DNA of 6,748 bases from contig CAIPSZ010000185.1 of the NCBI GenBank assembly GCA_903867845.1, positions 1 to 6,748 of the forward strand, written 5' to 3'. Shown here in pieces: positions 1 through 4,580 of the stretch. The notes beneath the pieces are model-generated. The model was not told where the DNA came from, ran no database searches, and saw nothing but the letters and a program-made list of their open reading frames with translations. The stretch's first letter is position 1. Each line of letters starts with the position of its first letter. A program made the translations under genes and the position numbers. The stretch comes from Candidatus Kerfeldbacteria bacterium (GTDB lineage Bacteria; Patescibacteriota; Patescibacteriia; PEXW01).

Positions 1-13
1 CCCAAAGACACCA

Positions 14-88
14 GCAGGGGGTGCTCGATTCGCACTCAGGAATTTCACCCACACAATTATGGGGAATGGCTCAGCGATCACCCCCTGC
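14..88. repeat. 10-bp inverted repeat, widely spaced
   Basis: GCAGGGGGTG at 14-23 is exactly complementary to CACCCCCTGC at 79-88, with 55 bases between the arms. A second CACCCCC lies at 88-94 just beyond the right arm. The arms could close a structured RNA or be the edge of a longer element continuing left of the window. Function is unknown. Confidence 0.5.
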
Positions 89-161
89 ACCCCCACAGAC
101 AAAGGAATACCCGCTTTTTCATGAGGGGAAGAAGAGAATGGCAACGTGAGCACACCGGGGT

Positions 162-233
162 TTGGGGGCGAAACCACGCAGCCTCCAATCCAGTTTAAGG
201 ACAGCCTAAAGAATGGAGTTGTTTCGCCCCCAA
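162..233. repeat. 72-nt nested palindromic element with 13-bp arms
   Basis: TTGGGGGCGAAAC (162-174) pairs perfectly with GTTTCGCCCCCAA (221-233). Inside, CTCCA (183-187) pairs with TGGAG (214-218). Inside that, TTTAAGG (194-200) pairs with CCTAAA (205-210), with one bulged A and an ACAG loop. The three nested helices in register suggest a single long hairpin, either as RNA or as a REP/MITE-like DNA palindrome. The ends resemble a tRNA or tmRNA acceptor stem only superficially: there is no CCA end and no T-loop consensus. Confidence 0.6.
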
Positions 234-246
234 CGATCTTTTGGCT

Positions 247-274
247 CCACCTTTTCTGGCGTCAGAAAAGGTGG
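247..274. repeat. Perfect 12-bp hairpin with GCGT loop
   Basis: CCACCTTTTCTG (247-258) pairs perfectly with CAGAAAAGGTGG (263-274) across a 4-base loop. The stem is strong, but no T-tract follows on either strand (TCATACC on plus, AGCCAAAAG on minus), so it is not a canonical intrinsic terminator. It may still end an upstream or divergent transcript, or form one module with the 162-233 element 13 bases to its left. Confidence 0.6.
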
Positions 275-336
275 TCATACCGTGATTGACCATAAGTGCA
301 CTTCAAATACTAGGTCGTCCACTTCTACGTTCAAGA

Positions 337-348
337 GTTACCGGTAAC
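337..348. promoter_or_regulatory. Perfect 12-bp palindrome, candidate operator
   Basis: GTTACCGGTAAC is fully self-complementary and ends 31 bases before the -35 element of the infA promoter, a usual place for an activator or repressor site. A second perfect palindrome, AAGTGCACTT, lies at 294-303. No regulator gene is in the window, so the role is inferred from symmetry and position. Confidence 0.4.
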
Positions 349-379
349 AAGACCTGGGCCGTTGTGCGACTGGAAACCC

Positions 380-408
380 TTGACACTCCTGCAGGCGCCT
401 GGTACAGT
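380..408 (+). promoter_or_regulatory. Sigma70-type promoter of the infA operon
   Basis: A perfect -35 hexamer TTGACA (380-385) is followed by a 17-base spacer and the -10 hexamer TACAGT (403-408). TGG precedes the -10, giving an extended -10. Transcription should begin near 414-416. The spacer contains two overlapping perfect palindromes, CCTGCAGG (388-395) and CAGGCGCCTG (392-401), which would put a bound dimer directly on the core promoter. This is the only strong promoter seen ahead of the ribosomal genes. Confidence 0.8.
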
Positions 409-413
409 GCGTT

Positions 414-564
414 CTAGCTAGTACAACTCGCATTCCTGTTGCTCACGACTTTGGTCCGCCCGGCTGCACACTACAACCCTACCTCTCGATAAACTCGAGG
501 GTTGCACGGGTAGACGTTGTGCAGACCCCGCACTTTGGCGGGGATATCTTTTTTCTCCGAACGC
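414..564 (+). promoter_or_regulatory. Structured 5' leader of infA, candidate attenuator or small RNA
   Basis: Between the predicted start of transcription and the infA ATG lie about 150 untranslated bases with ordered helices. CTGCACA (464-470) pairs with TGTGCAG (518-524). They enclose a hairpin, CAACCC (474-479) with GGGTTG (499-504), topped by TCGA with TCGA. A terminator-like hairpin follows. ACTTTGG occurs at 448-454 and again at 532-538 in the terminator loop. CCGCC (456-460) could pair with GGCGG (537-541) as a weak antiterminator. This could be an autoregulatory leader or an independent small RNA of about 140 nt. It matches no riboswitch or ribosomal-protein leader that I recognise. 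Confidence 0.45.
526..555 (+). terminator. Rho-independent terminator-like hairpin just before infA
   Basis: CCCCGC (526-531), loop ACTTTG (532-537) and GCGGGG (538-543) form a perfect six-pair GC stem, followed by ATATC and six T residues (549-554). It ends 10 bases before the infA start codon and lies downstream of the only strong promoter. If it works, either transcription of the operon is attenuated here or the leader is a separate small RNA with read-through feeding infA. The stem is short and the T-run starts five bases after it, so efficiency may be partial. Confidence 0.6.
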
Positions 565-822
565 ATGCCCCAACCCAGTGATCGCCCCAAGCCGGAAGCT
601 CGCGGCGTCAATAAGAAAGGTTTCCTGGAAGTCGAAGGTGTGGTGGAGGAGCTCCTCCCGTCCGCAACCTTCCGCATCAAGCTCGCCAACGGCCACCCGG
701 TCCTGGCGCACCTTTCCGGCCGCATGCGCATGAACCGCATTAAAATCCTGCCCGGGGACACGGTGATTCTGGAAATGACCCCCTACGACCTCAACAAAGG
801 TCGCATCACTTTCCGCAAGTAG
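565..822 (+). CDS. infA: Translation initiation factor IF-1
   Basis: IF-1 binds the A site of the 30S subunit and helps IF-2 and IF-3 place the initiator tRNA. The 85-residue product is a single S1-like OB-fold: EVEGVVEELLPSATFRI, then NGHPVLAHLSGRMRMNRIKI, then LPGD and SPYDL-like TPYDLNKGRITFRK, all family hallmarks. The core begins near residue 18, leaving about 15 extra N-terminal residues rich in Pro, Lys and Arg compared with the usual 72-residue protein. ATG at 565 is chosen because the in-frame TTG at 517 would translate through the terminator-like hairpin. No Shine-Dalgarno precedes the ATG. It is the first gene of the operon, 5 bases before rpmJ, and the only one here ending in TAG. 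Confidence 0.95.
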   Translation: MPQPSDRPKPEARGVNKKGFLEVEGVVEELLPSATFRIKLANGHPVLAHLSGRMRMNRIKILPGDTVILEMTPYDLNKGRITFRK

Positions 823-827
823 AACCT

Positions 828-941
828 ATGAAAGTTCGCTCGTCCGTCAAACCGATGTGCCCGAAGTGCCGCGTCATTCGACGGGGCAAGAAGCTGCTCG
901 TGATCTGCAGCAACCCCAAGCACAAGCAACGACAAGGATAA
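828..941 (+). CDS. rpmJ: 50S ribosomal protein L36
   Basis: This 37-residue protein of the large subunit binds 23S rRNA and stabilises the late-assembling region near the GTPase centre. The sequence starts MKVRSSVKPMCPKCRVIRRG and ends SNPKHKQRQG, the normal full length. The zinc ribbon is intact: Cys11, Cys14, Cys27 and His32, so this is the zinc-binding form. It is too short for many gene finders but is unmistakable. It sits 5 bases after infA and 4 bases before rpsM, the classical position. The ATG is preceded by AACCT with no Shine-Dalgarno, so translation is probably coupled to infA. Confidence 0.97.
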   Translation: MKVRSSVKPMCPKCRVIRRGKKLLVICSNPKHKQRQG

Positions 942-945
942 TCCT

Positions 946-1335
946 ATGCCCGCACGCATCGCCGGTATCATCCTCCCGAATAAGCCGCTCATGGTTTCCT
1001 TGCGGTACATCTACGGCATTGGACCCACGCTGGCGGTGAAAGTTGCCAAGATGGCAGAGCTGGACCCGCAGAAGCGACCGAATGACCTGACCGATACCGA
1101 GGTCAACCGTTTGAAGGACATCATCGAGAAGCAGTACAAAGTGGAAGGCGACCTCCGCCGGGAAGTGCTGCTCAACATCAAGCGCAAGCGCGAAATTAAT
1201 TCCTACCAGGGCATGCGCCACAGCCGCAACTTGCCCGTGCGCGGCCAACGGACCAAGACCAACTCCCGCACCGTACGCGGCAACACCCGCCGTACCATGG
1301 GCAGTGGTCGTAAGCCTTCCGCCGAAAAGACCTAA
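946..1335 (+). CDS. rpsM: 30S ribosomal protein S13
   Basis: S13 lies in the head of the small subunit, contacts the P-site tRNA through its tail, and forms bridges to the large subunit. The 129 residues show the family pattern: ARIAGIILPNKP at the start, the helix-hairpin-helix region around YIYGIGPTLA (residues 23-32), a coiled middle rich in Lys and Glu, and the basic signature GMRHSRNLPVRGQRTKTNSRT near residues 90-108. The C-terminus (GSGRKPSAEKT) is slightly longer and less basic than the usual KKK end. It starts 4 bases after rpmJ and stops 2 bases before rpsK. Confidence 0.97.
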   Translation: MPARIAGIILPNKPLMVSLRYIYGIGPTLAVKVAKMAELDPQKRPNDLTDTEVNRLKDIIEKQYKVEGDLRREVLLNIKRKREINSYQGMRHSRNLPVRGQRTKTNSRTVRGNTRRTMGSGRKPSAEKT

Positions 1336-1337
1336 CT

Positions 1338-1817
1338 ATGTCTGACGAAAGCAAGAGCCTCGACCAACTCCTGGATACGAACGCCGCCACCGCACCCGCG
1401 GGTGACGCGCCGAAAGCTGAGAGCACGGATGCCCCCAAGAAAAAGAAGAAAGGGAAGAAGGGGAAGAAGTTCGTCCAGCACGGCGTGGCGCACATCCAAG
1501 CCACGTACAACAACACCATTGTGAGCATTGCCGACCAGAACGGCAACGTCATTGGCTGGGGTTCCGCTGGCGCGCAAGGTTTCCGCGGCCCGAAGAAGGG
1601 CACACCCTACGCCGCGGGTCTGGTCGTCCGCAACCTCTTGGAGAAAATTCGTGACGTGGGCTTGAAGCAAGTAGACGTCCGCGTGAAGGGGATTGGCAGT
1701 GGCCGCGAAGCCGCCATCCGCGCGCTCGTCGGCGCGGGCCTCACCGTTACGTCCATCAAAGACATTACGCCCATCCCGCACAACGGCGTTCGCCAGCCGA
1801 AGGTTCGCCGCGTCTAA
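1338..1817 (+). CDS. rpsK: 30S ribosomal protein S11 with long N-terminal extension
   Basis: S11 lies on the platform of the small subunit and helps shape the mRNA exit channel. The conserved core starts near residue 45 (FVQHGVAHIQATYNNTIVSI) and continues through GWGSAGAQGFRGPKKGTPYA and VKGIGSGREAAIRAL to PHNGVRQPKVRRV. At 159 residues it is about 30 longer than usual. Residues 1-33 are acidic and Ala/Pro-rich, and 34-44 are a Lys/Gly cluster. The usual C-terminal NGCRPPKRRRV has become NGVRQPKVRRV. Start ATG lies 2 bases after rpsM, so the extension cannot be explained by a wrongly chosen start without leaving a larger gap; no later ATG precedes the core. Confidence 0.96.
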   Translation: MSDESKSLDQLLDTNAATAPAGDAPKAESTDAPKKKKKGKKGKKFVQHGVAHIQATYNNTIVSIADQNGNVIGWGSAGAQGFRGPKKGTPYAAGLVVRNLLEKIRDVGLKQVDVRVKGIGSGREAAIRALVGAGLTVTSIKDITPIPHNGVRQPKVRRV

Positions 1818-1825
1818 TCTATCCT

Positions 1826-2434
1826 ATGGCTCGTCGCATTGGTCCCAAACACACTCGCTGCCGCCGCTACGGCATTAAACTCTGCGACTCGGCAAAGTGC
1901 CCGGTCGTGCGCCGTCCGTACCCTCCTGGCCAGCACGGTCCCAAAGGCACGCCGCGCTTGTCCGAGTACGGCATCCAGCTGGCCGAGAAGCAGAAGGCGA
2001 AGACCATCTACGGCATTTTGGAACGCCAGTTCGAAGCCTACTTTGACAAAGCCAAGGGCCAGAAGGGCAACACCGGGAACCTCTTGCTCCAGCTTTTGGA
2101 ACGCCGCTTGGACAACGTCGTGTTCCGCCTGGGCTTTGCCTCCAGCCACAACCAAGCCCGCCAGTTCGTCAGCCACGGCCTGGTGAAGGTGAATGGCCGC
2201 AAGGTCACCATCCCGTCCTTCAGCGTGAAGCCCAAGGAAGTCATCACCGTCGCCGAGAAGCCCAAAGTCCGCGCGGCCATTGCCGAGCGCTTGAAGGGCG
2301 CCCACGAAGAGCCCGCCACCTGGCTAACACGCAACGTGGAGCAGATGAGCGGGACCGTAAACCGTTTGCCCGAGGTGACGGATGTCAACCAGCCCCTCAA
2401 CATGCAGCTCATCGTCGAGCACTACTCCCGATAA
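1826..2434 (+). CDS. rpsD: 30S ribosomal protein S4
   Basis: S4 is a primary 16S rRNA binder that nucleates small-subunit assembly. In many bacteria it also represses its own operon. The 202 residues cover the N-terminal domain (ARRIGPKHTRCRRYGIKLC, then RRPYPPGQHGPK near 29-40), the helical region, the S4 RNA-binding domain near 93-155 (ERRLDNVVFRLGFASSHNQA, VSHGLVKVNGRKV) and the end QLIVEHYSR. Possible metal ligands are His9, Cys12, Cys20 and Cys25, a variant of the four-Cys zinc site of other S4 proteins. It follows rpsK by 8 bases with ATCCT before the ATG. Confidence 0.97.
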   Translation: MARRIGPKHTRCRRYGIKLCDSAKCPVVRRPYPPGQHGPKGTPRLSEYGIQLAEKQKAKTIYGILERQFEAYFDKAKGQKGNTGNLLLQLLERRLDNVVFRLGFASSHNQARQFVSHGLVKVNGRKVTIPSFSVKPKEVITVAEKPKVRAAIAERLKGAHEEPATWLTRNVEQMSGTVNRLPEVTDVNQPLNMQLIVEHYSR

Positions 2435-2455
2435 ATTTTTTCACCCCACACGCCT

Positions 2456-3226
2456 ATGGAACGCATCGCCCTGCCATCGAAAGTCACCCTCACCGAGCTC
2501 GGAGCCAACGAAGCCTCGGTCGTCATTGAACCATGCTACCCCGGGTACGGCACCACGCTGGGCAACGCCCTGCGCCGCGTGCTCCTCTCCTCATTGCCGG
2601 GTGCCGCTATTACCTCGGTGAAGATTGGCGGGATCACCCACGAGTTCACCACCGTCCCGCACGTGAAGGAAGACATTGTTGACCTCATCCTGAACCTGAA
2701 GCAGGTGCGCTTGAAGATGTTCGAAGGCGAAACCGGCACCATCATGGTGAAGGCCAAGGGCGAGAAGGTGCTCACGGCCGGTGACCTGAAGTGCCCGTCC
2801 AACATCGAGGTACGTAACCCCGAGCACGTCATCTGCCACCTCACGGACAAAGCCGCTGACCTGGAAATGGAGCTCACCGTGAACACGGGTCGTGGCTACA
2901 TTCCGGTGGAGCAGCGCGAGAAGGAGCGCCTGGACCTGGGCGTTATTGCCATCGACTCCATCTACACGCCGGTGCGCAACATCAACTTCAACGTGGAGAA
3001 CGTCCGCGTTGGCCAGATGACCAACTACGATAAAGTCACGCTCACCATTCGCACCGACGGCACCATCACCCCAGCCGTGGCCTTCCGCGAAGCCAGCCAG
3101 ATGCTGGCCGAGCACTTCCAGCACCTGGTGGAAGCCGTTCCTGCCGAAGCCGATGCCGCGGAAGTGAAGCCGAAGAAAGTGAAGAAGGAGAAGAAAGAGA
3201 AGAAGGACGAAAAGTCCGACGAGTAA
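2456..3226 (+). CDS. rpoA: RNA polymerase alpha subunit lacking the C-terminal domain
   Basis: The alpha dimer is the scaffold on which beta and beta-prime assemble. The N-terminal assembly domain is complete: IEPCYPGYGTTLGNALRRVL (residues 24-43), the inserted domain from about 50 to 170, GRGYIPVEQ near 145-153, and the closing helix FREASQMLAEHFQHLVE near 210-226. The product is only 256 residues against roughly 310-330 usually. After residue 229 there is no helix-hairpin-helix C-terminal domain, only a Lys/Glu tail ending KKEKKDEKSDE. The next gene begins 21 bases later, so no frameshifted remnant of the domain can hide there. UP-element recognition and activator contact by alpha-CTD would be absent. 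Confidence 0.96.
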   Translation: MERIALPSKVTLTELGANEASVVIEPCYPGYGTTLGNALRRVLLSSLPGAAITSVKIGGITHEFTTVPHVKEDIVDLILNLKQVRLKMFEGETGTIMVKAKGEKVLTAGDLKCPSNIEVRNPEHVICHLTDKAADLEMELTVNTGRGYIPVEQREKERLDLGVIAIDSIYTPVRNINFNVENVRVGQMTNYDKVTLTIRTDGTITPAVAFREASQMLAEHFQHLVEAVPAEADAAEVKPKKVKKEKKEKKDEKSDE

Positions 3227-3247
3227 TTTCCCCAACGCCCTGAACTT

Positions 3248-3595
3248 ATGCGCCACCGCAAGACCCGCCCCATCCTTGACCGCAAAGCCGCCCCGCGCAA
3301 TGCCATGCTGCGAAGCTTGGCCATTAGCGTGGTCATGCACGGCCACGTCGAGACGAGTATTGCCAAAGTGGCAGCGGTTCGCCCCATTGTAGAGCGCGCC
3401 ATTACCACGGCCAAAGCCAATACCCTTGCTGCTCGTCGGCAGTTGCTGCAGAGCTTTACCGAACCAGCCGTGGAAAAGCTCATGAAGGACTACGGCCCGA
3501 AGTTCAAGGAACGCAACGGTGGCTACACCCGCCGCATCCTCACCCGCCAGCGCCAGGGCGACGCCGCGCACATGGCCATCCTGGAAATTCTCTAA
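3248..3595 (+). CDS. rplQ: 50S ribosomal protein L17
   Basis: L17 lies near the polypeptide exit tunnel of the large subunit. The 115-residue product begins MRHRKTRPILDRKAAPRNAM, followed by LRSLAISVVMHGHVETSIAK and RPIVERAITTAK, matching the family from the first residue. The C-terminal half carries the usual GGYTRRILTRQRQGDAAHMA motif and ends ILEIL. The length is normal for the short bacterial form. It follows rpoA by 21 bases, as in most bacteria, and precedes rplM by 6 bases. No truA or ECF-transporter genes intervene, unlike in many Firmicutes. Confidence 0.96.
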   Translation: MRHRKTRPILDRKAAPRNAMLRSLAISVVMHGHVETSIAKVAAVRPIVERAITTAKANTLAARRQLLQSFTEPAVEKLMKDYGPKFKERNGGYTRRILTRQRQGDAAHMAILEIL

Positions 3596-3601
3596 TTCCC
3601 T

Positions 3602-3967
3602 ATGCGCAAGCCAACCCCGCCAACCACCACCATCACCATTGATGCCTCGGGCAAAGTCCTGGGCCGCATTGCCTCGCACGTGGCCTACACGTTGCTGGGC
3701 AAGAACACCCCCAGCTACCGGCCCGACGTCATTAGCGGCGAGAAGGTGATTGTGGAGAATGCCAGCAAGATTCGCGTCACGGGCCGCAAGCTGGACCAGA
3801 AGATCTACGCGCACTTCAGCGGCTACCCCGGTGGCCTGCGCATTACCCCGCTCAAGGAGAAGCTGCAGAAGGATCCCACGGGCGTGTTCACCCTGGCCGT
3901 GAAGCGCATGCTGCCAGACAACCGCTCGCGTAAGTTCATCCTGAAGCGCCTCACCGTCAAACCCTAA
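3602..3967 (+). CDS. rplM: 50S ribosomal protein L13, short form
   Basis: L13 is an early assembly protein of the large subunit. The 121 residues contain IDASGKVLGRIASHVAYTLL (13-32), the SGEKVIVENASKIRVTGRK strand region (45-63), GYPGGLR and the VKRMLPDNRSRKFILKRL motif (100-117). It ends directly after the family's LKVYAG-like position and lacks about 20 C-terminal residues found in proteobacterial L13 of about 142 residues. A short L13 seems common in reduced lineages, though I state this from memory. The gene forms the usual pair with rpsI, 9 bases downstream. Confidence 0.96.
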   Translation: MRKPTPPTTTITIDASGKVLGRIASHVAYTLLGKNTPSYRPDVISGEKVIVENASKIRVTGRKLDQKIYAHFSGYPGGLRITPLKEKLQKDPTGVFTLAVKRMLPDNRSRKFILKRLTVKP

Positions 3968-3976
3968 TATCCTGCC

Positions 3977-4528
3977 ATGCCTACCAAGCCCAAGAAAGCT
4001 CCCGCGAAAAAACCCGCTGCCAAGAAAGCCCCGGCCAAGAAAGCCAGCCACAAGCCCGAGCGCAGTGAGGTCGTGGAGCACAAGGTCGTGCACCACGTCG
4101 CGCCGCACGTCGTTGCCGCACCCGCCGACGCGGTCCGTCGCGAGAAGTTCGAGTCCACCACGGGCAAGCGCAAAACTGCCATTGCCCGCGTGCGCTACTA
4201 CGCCTTGGGCACCGGCGAGATGAGCATTAACGGCATGACCCTGGAGAAGTACTTCAGCTTCCCGCTGTGGGTGGATGAAGCGCGCGCCCCGCTGACGCAA
4301 ACCGGCTGGGCCAAAGGTCGCTGGCTCATCAAGGCCAACGGCGGCGGCAAGCACGCCCAGGCGCAAGCCGTGCGCCACGGCATTTCCCGCATGCTCGTCC
4401 TGCTGGAGCCCACGCTCCGCGCCACCATCAAACCCCTTGGCTACCTCACCCGCGACGCGCGCGTGAAGGAGCGCAAGAAGTACGGTCTCAAGCGCGCCCG
4501 CCGCGCCCCGCAGTGGCAGAAGCGCTAA
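3977..4528 (+). CDS. rpsI: 30S ribosomal protein S9 with Lys-rich N-terminal extension
   Basis: S9 lies in the small-subunit head, and its C-terminal tail reaches the P-site tRNA anticodon. The core runs from about residue 58: ESTTGKRKTAIARVR, ISINGMTLEKYF-like MSINGMTLEKYF, a GGGKHAQAQAVRHGISRML helix near 122-140, and the tail YGLKRARRAPQWQKR with its ending Lys-Arg. At 183 residues it is about 50 longer than usual. Residues 1-27 repeat PAKK/PAAKK units, resembling histone-H1-like tails, and 35-44 are His/Val-rich. The first ATG lies 9 bases after rplM. It is the last ribosomal gene of the operon. Confidence 0.96.
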   Translation: MPTKPKKAPAKKPAAKKAPAKKASHKPERSEVVEHKVVHHVAPHVVAAPADAVRREKFESTTGKRKTAIARVRYYALGTGEMSINGMTLEKYFSFPLWVDEARAPLTQTGWAKGRWLIKANGGGKHAQAQAVRHGISRMLVLLEPTLRATIKPLGYLTRDARVKERKKYGLKRARRAPQWQKR

Positions 4529-4536
4529 ATCGCTTC
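4519..4536 (+). other. Short hairpin across the rpsI stop codon
   Basis: GAAGCG (4519-4524) pairs with CGCTTC (4531-4536) around the loop CTAAAT, which contains the rpsI stop codon. There is no T-tract behind it (ACCCGCC follows), so it is at best a weak terminator or an mRNA end-stabilising stem. Confidence 0.3.
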
Positions 4537-4546
4537 ACCCGCCGCG

Positions 4547-4555
4547 TGGTACACT
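4547..4555 (+). promoter_or_regulatory. Possible extended -10 promoter for the flippase gene
   Basis: TGGTACACT matches an extended -10 element and is nearly identical to TGGTACAGT at the infA promoter (400-408). Transcription would begin near 4562, giving a leader of about 20 bases. There is no good -35 hexamer at the expected spacing. The gap of 52 bases, the largest between genes downstream of infA, is consistent with a new transcription unit or an internal promoter. Confidence 0.35.
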
Positions 4556-4580
4556 TCGGTCTTGACCTGTGTCCCACTCT

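Larger units (their letters stand above)
1..261 (-). other. Open minus-strand frame running off the left edge, possible partial CDS
   Basis: Reading the minus strand leftward from 261, just after an in-frame TGA (262-264), the frame stays open for 87 codons to the window edge. It includes a hydrophobic stretch, FPIIVWVKFL, encoded near 40-70. It contains no ATG; the candidate starts are GTG (151-153) and TTG (142-144). Codon choice is unlike that of the operon, and the frame passes through the palindromic element and one arm of the hairpin at 247-274. I do not recognise the protein. It could be the N-terminal end of a divergent gene, but a chance open frame over a structured element is at least as likely. 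Confidence 0.2.
1..379. other. Gene-free upstream region rich in palindromes
   Basis: No plus-strand reading frame here looks like a protein. The stretch holds a distant 10-bp inverted repeat, a nested 72-nt palindromic element, a perfect 12-bp hairpin, and two short perfect palindromes nearer the promoter, each listed separately. I searched for tRNA, tmRNA, RNase P RNA, SRP RNA and 6S RNA signatures on both strands and recognised none. The base composition is more mixed than in the operon. The region probably separates the operon from a preceding unit and may carry structured RNA or protein-binding sites. Confidence 0.6.

Noticed and set aside
162..240. tRNA or tmRNA end, because of GGGGGCG pairing with CGCCCCC
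   Set aside because: There is no T-loop consensus, no D-arm, no CCA end, and the internal helices do not fit a cloverleaf.
286..313. Second promoter, TTGACC with TACTAG
   Set aside because: The -10 matches only three of six positions with a 16-base spacer, much weaker than the promoter at 380-408.
517..564. TTG-initiated 16-residue extension of infA
   Set aside because: It would place the start inside the leader and translate through the terminator-like hairpin. IF-1 homology needs neither it nor most of the residues after the ATG at 565.
2413..2442. Terminator between rpsD and rpoA (stem GCTC/GAGC, then T6 at 2437-2442)
   Set aside because: The stem is only four pairs and lies well over ten bases from the T-run. 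The operon continues 21 bases later in the standard order.
2591..4378. 595-aa open frame on the minus strand across rpoA, rplQ, rplM and rpsI
   Set aside because: It is antisense to four well-conserved genes. High GC with C/G-ended codons removes stops from the opposite frame, and the translation is a His/Gly/Val-rich sequence without recognisable motifs.
4569..4580. GTG start adding four residues to the flippase
   Set aside because: The ATG at 4581 has the TCT context seen before other starts, and the added residues have no family support.
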